Origin: Pseudomonas sp. AOB-7
GTDB lineage: Bacteria > Pseudomonadota > Gammaproteobacteria > Pseudomonadales > Pseudomonadaceae
NCBI RefSeq assembly: GCF_003696305.1
Contig: NZ_RFFK01000001.1
Coordinates: 124,001 to 188,000, forward strand
Reading direction: 5' to 3'
Length of the DNA: 64,000 nucleotides
Positions 52,711 to 61,100 of this stretch are shown piece by piece (the stretch's first letter is position 1; each line of letters starts with the position of its first letter). The position numbers and the translations under genes are program-made. Under the pieces are notes generated by a model. The model searched no databases. It saw only the letters and a list, made by a program, of their open reading frames with translations, and was not told where the DNA came from.

Positions 52711-53698
52711 ACAAAACTCCCCACACAACCGCACCACCTCCACAGCCCTCTGTTTCGAGCTGAGCGCCGACGTGCCCGAATGGGTCGAGGTGCTGCCACC
52801 CGGCCCGACCGTGACCGGCCGCGATGGCCGCACCTGGACGTATGACCCGGCTCAGGTGCTGGCCGCCACCAAGGCGCACACCGCTGGCGCTGACCTGCCA
52901 TTCGACTACCTGCACGCCACCGAGCTGAAAGCCCCGCAAGGTGACGACGCCCCGGCGTCCGGCTGGGCGCGCGAGTACCGCCTCAACGAGCGCGGCGCCA
53001 TCGAGGCCCGCGTGGAGTGGACGGCCAAGGCCCGCAACGCCATCGCCGAGCGCGAATACCGCTACCTGTCGCCGGTGTTCATCTACGACGACGCCGGTCG
53101 CATCCACCGCTTTAGCAGCTTCGGCCTGACCAACAAGCCCAACCTGCTGATCAAGGCGCTCAACGCCGAACAACCCACCACGGAGAACCACCCGATGCTC
53201 GCAGCAGCCATCCGGGCAGCCCTCGGCTTGTCCGAAACCGCGACGGAAGACGACGCCGTCGCCGCCATCAAGGCGCTGAAGGAGGCCAAGGAAACGGCCC
53301 TCAACAGCGAAAAAGCCCCGTCGCTGGAGAAGTACGTGCCGCGCGGCGACTACAACGCCCTGGAGCAACGCGCCGCCAATGCCGAGCAGAAGCTGGCTGA
53401 CCGCGACAAGGCCGACCTGGACAAGGCCATCAATGCCGAGATCGAGGCGGCCCTCAAGGCCGGGAAGATCACCCCGGCGACCAAGGGCTACCACCTGGCG
53501 GCCTGCCAGGAGAGCGGCGGCCTGGAGCGCTTCCGCGAGTTCGTCAAGGCGGCGCCCTCGGTAACGGCCACGGTCGTGCCCGAAGGCAAGGTGGACGAGC
53601 AGAACAAAACCGCGCTCAACGCCGAGCAGCAGCAGGCCGCGCGGATGTTCGGCATGAGCGACGACCAGTACCTCAAACACATCAGCGAGGCTCAATAA
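52703..53698 (+). CDS. Prohead protease/scaffold fusion (Mu gpI-like)
   Basis: A 331-residue protein. The first ~150 residues match the Mu-type prohead protease (LPFDYLHATELKAPQGDDAPASGWAREYRL, YRYLSPVFIYDDAGRIHRFSSFGLTNKPNL). The rest is helical scaffold (LEQRAANAEQKLADRDKADLDKAINAEIEAALKAG). In Mu the scaffold Z is made from an internal start in I. Here ATG 53195 (Met 165) with GGAG nine bases upstream is a candidate, giving a 167-residue scaffold. Two bases separate this gene from the major head gene. Confidence 0.88.
   Translation: MNTQNSPHNRTTSTALCFELSADVPEWVEVLPPGPTVTGRDGRTWTYDPAQVLAATKAHTAGADLPFDYLHATELKAPQGDDAPASGWAREYRLNERGAIEARVEWTAKARNAIAEREYRYLSPVFIYDDAGRIHRFSSFGLTNKPNLLIKALNAEQPTTENHPMLAAAIRAALGLSETATEDDAVAAIKALKEAKETALNSEKAPSLEKYVPRGDYNALEQRAANAEQKLADRDKADLDKAINAEIEAALKAGKITPATKGYHLAACQESGGLERFREFVKAAPSVTATVVPEGKVDEQNKTALNAEQQQAARMFGMSDDQYLKHISEAQ
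53195..53698 (+). CDS. Candidate nested scaffold protein (Mu gpZ-like)
   Basis: In-frame internal start at Met 165 of the protease gene (MLAAAIRAALGLSETATEDD), 167 residues, helix-rich, with GGAG at 53182-53185 upstream. Mu makes its scaffold the same way. The start is inferred from the ribosome site and analogy only. Confidence 0.45.
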   Translation: MLAAAIRAALGLSETATEDDAVAAIKALKEAKETALNSEKAPSLEKYVPRGDYNALEQRAANAEQKLADRDKADLDKAINAEIEAALKAGKITPATKGYHLAACQESGGLERFREFVKAAPSVTATVVPEGKVDEQNKTALNAEQQQAARMFGMSDDQYLKHISEAQ

Positions 53699-53699
53699 C

Positions 53700-54617
53700 A
53701 TGGCAGTGTCCATTACCCCCGCGTTGCTGGCCGCGCTGTTCGCCGGCTATCGCGCCGAGTACCAGAAAGCCCTGGCGGCCGCCCAGCAAACCACCCAGTG
53801 GGCCAAGGTGGCCACCCTGGTGCCCAGCTCCACCAGCGAGAACATTTACCCCTGGCTGGGCCAGTTCCCGACCCTGCGCGAGTGGATCGGCGCGCGGGTA
53901 CTCAAGGACATGGCCGCGCACGGCTACGCCATCAAAAACCGCAAGTTCGAGGGCACCGTCACCATCGAGCGCGACAAGGTCGAGGACGACCTGGCCGGCG
54001 TGTTCATGCCGATGTTCACCGAGATGGGCCGCGCCGCCGCGTACCACCCCGAGTCGCTGGTGTTTGAGCTGCTCAAGGCAGGCTTTACCACCGCCTGCTA
54101 CGACGGCCAGAACTTCTTCGACGACGAGCACCCGGTTTACGCGAACGCCGATGGCACTGGCGCCGTGACCTCGGTCAGCAACATGGACGTGCCGGCCGTA
54201 GACCCCGGCCCGGCCTGGTTCCTGCTGGACACCACGCGCGCGATCAAGCCGCTGATCTTCCAGGAGCGCACCAAGCCTGAGATCACCAGCAAGACCGATC
54301 CGAACAACAGCGACCATGTGTTCACCCATGACGAGTACGTGCATGGCGTGCGCTACCGCTGCAATGCCGGCTTTGGCTTCTGGCAGATGGCCTACGCCTC
54401 TCAGCAGCCGCTGACTGGCGAGCACTACGGCAACGCCCGTGCGGCCATGCAGGGCTTCGTCGCCGACGGCGGCCGGCCAATGAAGATCAAGCCGACGCTC
54501 CTGGTCGTGCCACCGCAACTGGAGGCGCAGGCCCGCAAGCTCCTGGTCAAGGACGAGAACGGTGGCAACGAATGGGCCGGCACGGCCGAGTTGTTCGTAT
54601 GCGACGAGCTGGTTTAA
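53700..54617 (+). CDS. Major head protein (Mu gpT-like)
   Basis: A 305-residue major capsid protein of the Mu T family: MAVSITPALLAALFAGYRAEYQKAL, WLGQFPTLREWIG, NRKFEGTVTIERDKVEDD, YDGQNFFDDEHPV and WQMAYASQQPLT are characteristic. It should form the HK97-fold shell with the scaffold and protease encoded upstream. A 12-base gap precedes the next gene. Confidence 0.94.
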   Translation: MAVSITPALLAALFAGYRAEYQKALAAAQQTTQWAKVATLVPSSTSENIYPWLGQFPTLREWIGARVLKDMAAHGYAIKNRKFEGTVTIERDKVEDDLAGVFMPMFTEMGRAAAYHPESLVFELLKAGFTTACYDGQNFFDDEHPVYANADGTGAVTSVSNMDVPAVDPGPAWFLLDTTRAIKPLIFQERTKPEITSKTDPNNSDHVFTHDEYVHGVRYRCNAGFGFWQMAYASQQPLTGEHYGNARAAMQGFVADGGRPMKIKPTLLVVPPQLEAQARKLLVKDENGGNEWAGTAELFVCDELV

Positions 54618-54629
54618 GGGGGCGCCGCC

Positions 54630-55073
54630 ATGATCGTTCGTATCAAGTCCAAGCGGGACGGCTACCGGCGCTGTGGCATCGCCCACCCCCGGCTGCCCAC
54701 CGACCACCCGGCCGAGCGCTTTACCGACGGCATGCTGGAGAAGCTGCAGGCCGACCCGGTGCTCACCGTCGAGCTGATCGATGGCGAGCTGCCTGGCCCG
54801 GCCCCCGAGAGCAGTGGCCAAGGTGGCGACTCTGAGTCTGGTGACACCGGCAGCAATGCCGGCCAGACCGGCGCAAAACCAGACCCGGCCAAGCCGACCA
54901 AGGCAACCCCGGCCAAGCCGAAGGTGGGCAAGGCCAGTGCCAAACCCGCTGCGAAAAAAGCGGCCAAGCCTGCGGCGAAACCTGCAACCCCGGCCGCGCC
55001 TGCTGACACGTCTGGCGCTCAGGATGAGCAGACCGGCGAGCAAGGGGCCGAGCAGCAGGGCGGCGAGGCATAA
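54630..55073 (+). CDS. HI1506-type phage protein with Ala/Lys/Pro-rich tail
   Basis: A 147-residue protein. The first ~55 residues (MIVRIKSKRDGYRRCGIAHPRLPTDHPAERFTDGMLEKLQADPVLTVELI) resemble the HI1506/Mu gp35-type family. The rest is low complexity, rich in Lys, Pro and Ala (AKPAAKKAAKPAAKP), then acidic. It sits between major head and gp36, probably a minor virion component. Function unknown. Confidence 0.78.
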   Translation: MIVRIKSKRDGYRRCGIAHPRLPTDHPAERFTDGMLEKLQADPVLTVELIDGELPGPAPESSGQGGDSESGDTGSNAGQTGAKPDPAKPTKATPAKPKVGKASAKPAAKKAAKPAAKPATPAAPADTSGAQDEQTGEQGAEQQGGEA

Positions 55074-55076
55074 GCC

Positions 55077-55487
55077 ATGGCCTACGCAACCCTTGAGGCG
55101 CTGATCCAGCAGTACGGCCTGGACGCCGTGCTGCTGGTCGCCGACCGCGACCAGGACGGCGACATTGACGCCGACGTGGTGGAGAAGGCCCTGGCCGATG
55201 CCACAGCCGAAATCGACACCTACGTCGGCGCCAAGCACCGCCTGCCGCTACCGGCCGTGCCGCCTGTGCTGGAGCGCCTGTGCTGCGACGTTGCCCTCTA
55301 CCGCATGTCGTCCGATGGCGGCGTGCTGACCGAGGAAAAGCGCAAGCGTTACGAGGACGCCGTTTCGCTGCTGATCCGCATTGCGGGCGGCAGCGTGTCC
55401 CTCGGTATGCCGACCCCGCCCGAGCAGGAAACCAGCGGCGAGGCCTGGTTTGAAAGCCAGCCCAAGCGCTTTGGTGACCTGCTGTGA
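55077..55487 (+). CDS. Mu gp36-type head-completion protein (DUF1320)
   Basis: A 136-residue DUF1320 protein: MAYATLEALIQQYG, DGDIDADVVEKALADATAEIDTYVGAKHRLPL and LERLCCDVALYRM fit the family, which sits at the head-tail joining position in Mu-like phages. Its stop overlaps the next GTG start. Confidence 0.88.
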   Translation: MAYATLEALIQQYGLDAVLLVADRDQDGDIDADVVEKALADATAEIDTYVGAKHRLPLPAVPPVLERLCCDVALYRMSSDGGVLTEEKRKRYEDAVSLLIRIAGGSVSLGMPTPPEQETSGEAWFESQPKRFGDLL

Positions 55488-55927
55488 GCGGCGCCGGTAT
55501 TCGTGCCGACCTGTTCGCCGACCCGCGCCTGGCCGGACGCCTGGAGCGGTTGGCCCAGCTCGACACCGAGCCGCTGCTGGAGGCCATCGGCGCCGAGGTC
55601 GAGAGCCAGACGCGGCGCCGAATCGCCGTCGACAAGGCCAGCCCGGCCGGGATGCCCTGGCCGGAGTGGTCGACCGACTACGCCGCCACCCGGCACAGCG
55701 GGCAAAGCCTGCTGCAGGGTGTGGGGCACCTGCTGGACAGCATCACCCACCAGGTTGAAGGCAACAGCGTGTTGATCGGCAGCCCGCTGGTCTACGCCGC
55801 TACCCACCAGTTTGGCGACGACGAGCGCGGCATCGAGCAGCGCCAGTTCCTCGGCCTGGAGGGCGACGACCTGGACGACGTGGTGGGGCTGATCGAGGAC
55901 TACCTGGAGGAAATCGCCAGTGACTGA
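55484..55927 (+). CDS. Phage virion morphogenesis protein (Mu gpG-type)
   Basis: A 147-residue protein of the phage virion morphogenesis/tail completion family (RRRIAVDKASPAGMPWPEWSTDYAATRHSGQSLLQGVGHLLDSIT, YAATHQFGDD). It starts with GTG at 55484. These proteins help join tails to heads. Overlaps on both sides show an operon. Confidence 0.88.
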   Translation: MSGAGIRADLFADPRLAGRLERLAQLDTEPLLEAIGAEVESQTRRRIAVDKASPAGMPWPEWSTDYAATRHSGQSLLQGVGHLLDSITHQVEGNSVLIGSPLVYAATHQFGDDERGIEQRQFLGLEGDDLDDVVGLIEDYLEEIASD

Positions 55928-56387
55928 GTACACCGCCGACCAGGTGCTGCAAGGCATCCAGGAATGGGCCGAGCAGCTCTACCAGGCCGCAACCCAAAAA
56001 GTGGAAGTGGCCCTGCACGGCGGCCGGTTCACCCTGGCCGACCTCAAGCGCTATGCCACCGCCGACCGCGCCTGCCGCATTGCCCTGGAGGGTTTGCGCT
56101 TTGAGGTGACGGGCCGGGGCGAGCTGATCGCCACCGCCCAGGCCGTGGTGGTGCTGCTGGCCGGCGACAACGGCAAGAAAGGCGCCCGCGCCCTCAACGT
56201 GCTGCAGGTAGCCAGCGTGCTACAGGCCGCGTTGCCGGCCAGCCGCTGCGGCCTAGAACTGCAGGACAGCATCAACGCCAAGGACGTGCGCAGCGCCAAC
56301 CTGTACAGCGCCGCCCTGGATACCGCAGGCACGGCCGGCTGGGTCATCACCTGGCCGGTGAAGTTTCACCACCCACGAGTCCGCTAG
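55920..56387 (+). CDS. Tail terminator-like protein (Mu gp37-type, DUF1834)
   Basis: A 155-residue protein starting with GTG at 55920 (MTEYTADQVLQGIQEWAEQLYQAA), overlapping the previous gene by eight bases. Size and place fit the DUF1834/gp37 slot, whose members probably cap the tail tube. Sequence similarity is moderate, so the role is inferred mainly from order. Confidence 0.72.
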   Translation: MTEYTADQVLQGIQEWAEQLYQAATQKVEVALHGGRFTLADLKRYATADRACRIALEGLRFEVTGRGELIATAQAVVVLLAGDNGKKGARALNVLQVASVLQAALPASRCGLELQDSINAKDVRSANLYSAALDTAGTAGWVITWPVKFHHPRVR

Positions 56388-56395
56388 GAGGACAC

Positions 56396-56590
56396 ATGAG
56401 CAAGACCGCCGCGCCCGCCGATGCGGGCACCAAACCGGCCGCCAACGTGCAGGTAAAGATCACCCGCGAGGGGGGCCACCGCCATGCCGGCGACCTGCAC
56501 GCCAAGGACGCCGTCATCCGCGTCACCGAGCGTGACGCCCAAATCATCGTCGACCGTATGAAGGCCGGCGAACGCGTGAAGGGGGAATAA
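56396..56590 (+). CDS. Small virion-region protein
   Basis: A 64-residue basic protein (MSKTAAPADAGTKPAANVQVKITREGGHRHAGDLHAKD...). GGAGG lies before the ATG. Small proteins of this type occur just before the tail sheath or tube gene in Mu-like phages. Function unknown. Confidence 0.72.
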   Translation: MSKTAAPADAGTKPAANVQVKITREGGHRHAGDLHAKDAVIRVTERDAQIIVDRMKAGERVKGE

Positions 56591-56593
56591 CCC

Positions 56594-57331
56594 ATGGCAG
56601 CACCCAAGGTATTCAAGGGCGTAGGCATCGCGCATGCCCAGCGCCTCAGTATTCCCAACGCGCCCATGCGCGACCTCGGCGACGTCGAGCAGCTCAAGGT
56701 CGCGCACCGCAATAACCAACTGGTATGGAAGCAACACCGCCGCCCCGGCGGCGGCAACCTGGCCACCCTCGACACCCCGGACGGCATCAGCCTCGACGTG
56801 CAGATGCAGGAATGGACGGACGAGAACATGGCCATGACCCTGCAGGGCAAGGTCGTGGAGCTGCCGGCCGAGACCGTGAGCGCCGAGGAAATCGTGCTGC
56901 AGCCCGGCTCGCTGTGCGTGACCCAGTACCCCGGCCCGACCAGCATCGTGCTGACCAAGACCAGCGACAGCAGCGACATTCCGCTGTCGGCGGTGACCAT
57001 CTCGCCGGCCGGTGTGCGCGTGCCGGAAGGCAGTACGGAGATCACCGCGCCGACCCCGGCGACCATCGCCTACGTCAGCACCGCCGCCAAACGCATCGAG
57101 CCGCTGGTGGAGGCCGGCGAGGAATACCGCATCGTGTTCGACGGCCTCAACGAAGCCGAGAGCAACCGCCCCTGCATCGTCGAGTTCTACCGCTGGAAGG
57201 CGCCTCCCGCCGAGGAGCTGGCGCTGATCGATGCGGAGAACCCCGGCAAGTTGCTCTCCAAGGGCGAGGTGCTGGCCAACCCGGATGCGCCGGCCGGCGA
57301 GTCGCCGTTCTACCGCATCACCTGGCTTTAA
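56594..57331 (+). CDS. Putative major tail tube protein
   Basis: A 245-residue protein at the place of the tail tube gene, just before the tail chaperone and tape measure. It has a beta-rich core (LSIPNAPMRDLGDVEQLKVAHRNNQLVWKQHRRPGG) and a segment resembling phage tail or Ig-like repeats (VVELPAETVSAEEIVLQPGSLCVTQYP). No contractile sheath gene is present, consistent with a siphophage. The call rests on position and length. Confidence 0.72.
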   Translation: MAAPKVFKGVGIAHAQRLSIPNAPMRDLGDVEQLKVAHRNNQLVWKQHRRPGGGNLATLDTPDGISLDVQMQEWTDENMAMTLQGKVVELPAETVSAEEIVLQPGSLCVTQYPGPTSIVLTKTSDSSDIPLSAVTISPAGVRVPEGSTEITAPTPATIAYVSTAAKRIEPLVEAGEEYRIVFDGLNEAESNRPCIVEFYRWKAPPAEELALIDAENPGKLLSKGEVLANPDAPAGESPFYRITWL

Positions 57332-57379
57332 CCACCCACCACGCCGGGCCGCAATGGCCCGGCCTTGGAGCCTGCACGC

Positions 57380-57727
57380 ATGAGCATGACCCTGACCAAG
57401 ACCATCAACCTGCCCGGCCTGGCGGTGACCGTCCGCGAGCTGACCGTGGGCGAGATTCGCGCCTGGATGAAGCGCATAGCCGAAGGCGGCCACGACCCCG
57501 TCGACGACACCCTGCTGCAGGAAATCAGCCTGGCCGACCTGTGCAGCATGACCGACCTGGAACCCGAGCAGGCCGAAGGCCTGACGCCTAGCCAGTTGCG
57601 CCGGGTGTTCGAGGGCTGCCGGGAGGTGAACCCGGATTTTTTCGGCCTGCGGGATCGGATCGAAAGCGCCGGGCGCCAGATCCTCGCAAGGCTCTCGGAA
57701 GGCTCGAGCGAAACGCCAGCGCCCTGA
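57380..57727 (+). CDS. Tail assembly chaperone, G frame
   Basis: A 115-residue protein (MSMTLTKTINLPGLAVTVRELTVGEIRAWMKR...) of the small acidic chaperone type that precedes the tape-measure gene. A T TTT TTC heptamer at 57637-57643 is in the correct register for a -1 slip into an overlapping frame, as for lambda G/GT. ATG 57380 is preferred over an upstream TTG at 57365. Confidence 0.8.
   Translation: MSMTLTKTINLPGLAVTVRELTVGEIRAWMKRIAEGGHDPVDDTLLQEISLADLCSMTDLEPEQAEGLTPSQLRRVFEGCREVNPDFFGLRDRIESAGRQILARLSEGSSETPAP
57637..57643 (+). other. Slippery heptamer for programmed -1 frameshift
   Basis: T TTT TTC fits X XXY YYZ, with 0-frame codons TTT TTC. It lies 82 bases before the 0-frame stop and is inside the overlap with the open -1 frame. 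Confidence 0.65.
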
Positions 57728-57831
57728 CCCGGCACGGGCATGCCCAGGTATGGACATACCCCTGGGGCACGTTCCTGGCGGCGTTGGAGGAAGCGACTAG
57801 CGCGGCCGAGGCGGCGCGAAAAGGGCGCTGA
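57638..57831 (+). CDS. Tail assembly chaperone, T-frame extension made by -1 frameshift
   Basis: The -1 frame is open from the slippery site (57637-57643) to TGA at 57829-57831 and ends in HAQVWTYPWGTFLAALEEATSAAEAARKGR, which looks like a real protein tail and not a shadow. The fusion product would be about 150 residues. The tape-measure gene follows after an interval with two reverse-strand small frames. Frameshifting is common in siphophage chaperone genes; here it is inferred from the heptamer, reading frames and position. Confidence 0.68.
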
Positions 57832-57952
57832 GAAACAGCGCCCCGAGGCAGATGGCCAGGGCGGCCAGCACGGTGAGCGCCAGGGCCGAGGCGGTGAAAC
57901 GCGGGAACAGGGCCAGGCAGAGCAGCAGGCCGAACAGCGGGAGAGCTTTCAC
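57797..57952 (-). CDS. Possible small membrane protein on the reverse strand
   Basis: A 51-residue hydrophobic frame (GTG start; VKALPLFGLLLCLALFPRFTASALALTVLAALAICLG...) with two potential membrane spans. It lies next to a second such frame, in the gap between the tail chaperone and tape measure, and overlaps the end of the T frame. No ribosome site is clear, so the evidence is only hydrophobicity and pairing. Confidence 0.4.
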   Translation of the reverse strand: MKALPLFGLLLCLALFPRFTASALALTVLAALAICLGALFLSALFAPPRPR

Positions 57953-57956
57953 GGGG

Positions 57957-58127
57957 CTAGCGCTTAGGCGGGCGCGGGAGGAACAGGCTGGCGACATACG
58001 CAGGGCCTGAGACCAACAGCATAACGAGCGCGACCAAGAAACCGGCACCGACGAGCCACCAGGCCAGTTTGGGCATTACCAGAGCCACAACGATCAGGGC
58101 GAGCAATACAAGGTGAGCAAGTTTCAT
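57957..58127 (-). CDS. Small two-span membrane protein on the reverse strand
   Basis: A 56-residue protein (MKLAHLVLLALIVVALVMPK...) with two membrane spans and a basic end (LPRPPKR). It starts at the CATG that also starts the tape-measure gene on the other strand, so the two genes begin on opposite strands of the same four bases. It could be a moron or holin-like protein. Evidence is the topology and the lack of any plus-strand gene in this 294-base gap. Confidence 0.5.
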   Translation of the reverse strand: MKLAHLVLLALIVVALVMPKLAWWLVGAGFLVALVMLLVSGPAYVASLFLPRPPKR

Positions 58128-61100
58128 GACTGATGTCCGTCTCTCAGTATCCGTCGATGCCGACCAGGGCCGGCGCAACATGCAGGCGTTCCAGGCCGGC
58201 TATAAGGCCCTAGTCGAGCAATTGCGCCAGCCGCTGGGGCAGCTCGGCGCGTTCCGCGACCTGCAGGCAAGCCTAGTCCAGAACGAAGCCCAGCTCAATG
58301 CGACCCGCGAGCGGGTGCGGGAACTGCGCGACGAACTGATTCGCGCCGAGAAGCCGACCCGCGACCAGCAGCAGGCCTACCGTGCGGCTACGGCCGAGGC
58401 GCGCAGCCTGGAGCAGGCCATCGCAGGCCAGAAGGGCCAGCTGGCCCAACTGTCTGCCGCGCTGAAAAGCGCAGGTGTCGATACCAACCAACTGAGCAAC
58501 GAACAGAAGCGCTTGGCGGCGGATATGGCACAGGCCAGCCGCGCGGCAGACCAGCAGGCGCGGATAGCCGGCGCCCGTGACGCCTTGGGCGTGCGCCCAC
58601 ACCGGGAGATTCGCGGCGAGATCGTCCAGCTGCAGCGCCAGTACCAGACGCTGGCCCGCACCGGGCAACTGACCAGCGCCGAGCTAGCGCAGGCCAAGGT
58701 GCGCCTGCGCGAGCGCGTGGCCGAGCTGGAGCAAGGCACCAACGGCTGGGCACAAAGTCTCGGCCATGTGCGCCTGCAGGTAGGCGCGGCGGCAGCCGGC
58801 ATGGGGGCCATGGTCTACGCGGGCGCCAACCTGTTGAGCTTCTACGCCCAGTTCGCCCAGCGCATGGGCGAGGTCAACAGCATCACCGACCTGAGCCAGG
58901 CCGAGTTCCAGGCACTAAGCACAGACGTGCGCCAGCTCAGCCAGGCCATGGGCAAGGAAGCGGCACAGTCGGCGGCGGCGCTGTACGACATTCTTTCCTC
59001 GGGCGTCAGCCCGGACAACAGCATCCAGACCCTGGAGCTGGCTACCCGCGCGGCTGTAGCCGGCGTAACCGATACCGCCACTGCCGTGCGCGGCGGCCTG
59101 GCCGTGGTCAACGCCTACGGCGAGGGCATCGACAACCTCGGCCTGCGCTACGACCAGCTGTTCCTGGCCGTGCGCGACGGCGTGACCACCTTCCCCGAGC
59201 TGGCCAACTATATCGGCGACACCCTGCCCACCGCCAAGGCGGCCGGCGTCGAGTTCGCCGAGGTGGCTGCGGCGATTGCCCTGATGACCAAGGCTGGCAT
59301 CCGTACACCGCAGGCCACCACCGCGATCAAGGGGGCGATCAACGCCCTGGTCGCGCCGGGCAATGCCGCGAAAGGTGCCATGGAAGAACTGGGCATCGAA
59401 TGGCAGGGCCTGACCGCCACCCTGGAGGATATCGCCGGCCGTAACCTGGGCCTGGCCGCCCTGAGCGAAATTCTGCCGGACGTGGAAGCGCGCACCGCAG
59501 TGCTGGCCCTGACGCAGAACATGGCCGGCCTCAAGGCCGAGGTCGAGGCCATGGGCAACGCCAGCGGCGCGCTCGATGCCGCCTACGCCAAGATGGCCAA
59601 CACCCCGCAGGCCGAGCTGGATAAGTTCAATGCCACTTGGGGGGAGCTGAAACTGCAGCTAGGCGAGGCGGCTACGGCTTTTCTGCCGTTGATCGAGCTA
59701 GGGCGTGACGCAATTACGACCTTTAACGCGCTACCCGAGTCGGTGCGAAATTTAGCGGCTGTCCTACTTGCGGGCGCGGCAGCTACGGTTGCCGTGAGGG
59801 CTGCGGTACTGGCGGTGCGCAATCCCTTCGGCCTGTTCCTAGCCCACATGAGCTCCACCCCCGCAGCGGCTGCAGGTGCTGCCTCGGGCATGAGTACCGT
59901 AGGCACTGCCGCCACCTCGCTGATTCCCCAACTGCGCACCCTGGCCGACGTAGCCAAGCTGGCCAAGGGCGGCTTGGCCCTGGGCGTGGTGAGCTGGACG
60001 GCCGGCAACCTGGCCGAGCTGTACGACCTATACAAACAGAACCAGGAGCTGACGCAGAGCCAACGCGACTACGAGCAGGCCCTGCAGGACACCATCACGC
60101 GCACGGTCGAATACGCCAGCACCGTGCTGCTGCCGGCCGAGAGCCTGGCACGCCTCACCGAAGACGAGCGCCAGGCCTACGCCGAGCGCCTGCGCCTGGC
60201 CGAGGAGCATTACCGCAAGCAGGCCGAGCTGCAGAGCCGCCAGCACACCGATCCGGCCACCGTGAGCCAGGAGGCGCTGGCCAGCGCCCGCCGCGCCCGA
60301 GAATACCGCGAGGCGCTGGCCGCCCTCGATGCCCAGCACGCCCAGCGTGAAGCCGCCGAGCGCCGCCACAGCGACAACCTGGCCAAGATCAAAGCCGACA
60401 ACCTCAAGCGCATCCAGGACGCCCTGGGCCAGGAAATCCTCGCCTACGACGCGGCCAACAAGCAGTTGGAAGCGGCGAACAAGAAAACCCAGGCGGCGAT
60501 GAAGGCGCGCGCCGACCTGGCCAAAGAGTTCGACCAACTGGTCAAGGACATGCAGGCGCCGGCCGACGACGGCCCGGCCACCTTCGGTGACGTGACCGCG
60601 CTCAAGGCCGACGCCCGCCAGGCACTGCAGCGCGGCGACTCTGAGGAAGCGATCCGCCAGGCCCGCGCGGCGGCCGGAGTGCTGCGCGAGCTGAAAGAGA
60701 GCGGCGCCAACACCTACGGCTTCACCGGCATTGCAGCGGAGTTGGCACAAATTGCCGACCAGGCCGCGCGTCTGGACGAGCTGCAGGCCGACGTCGAGCG
60801 CATCGACGCCCAGGGCCGGGTCGACGAAATCAAGGCGCGCATGGATGGCCTGCTGGCCGAGGCCGAAGCCTTCAAGCGCATCAACATCGAGTTCACCGGC
60901 TTCGAGCAGAGCGCCGCCGCCCTGGAGGCCCAAGCACATGCCCTGGCCGAGCGGCTCAAGCAGTACATGGTGATCCCGGTCAACTACGTGGGCAGCGATG
61001 GCCAGGCACTGAGCGAGGCGGACAAGAAGGCCGCCGAAGTGCTGGGTGTGGAGCCCATCAAGCGCGCGGCCGGTGGCTGGGTCGACGGCCCCGGCAGCCC

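Noticed and set aside
57740-57967. 75-codon plus-strand frame after the tail chaperone stop
   Set aside because: Its Arg-rich, low-complexity product looks like a shadow; the -1 frame over the same bases gives a protein-like chaperone extension.
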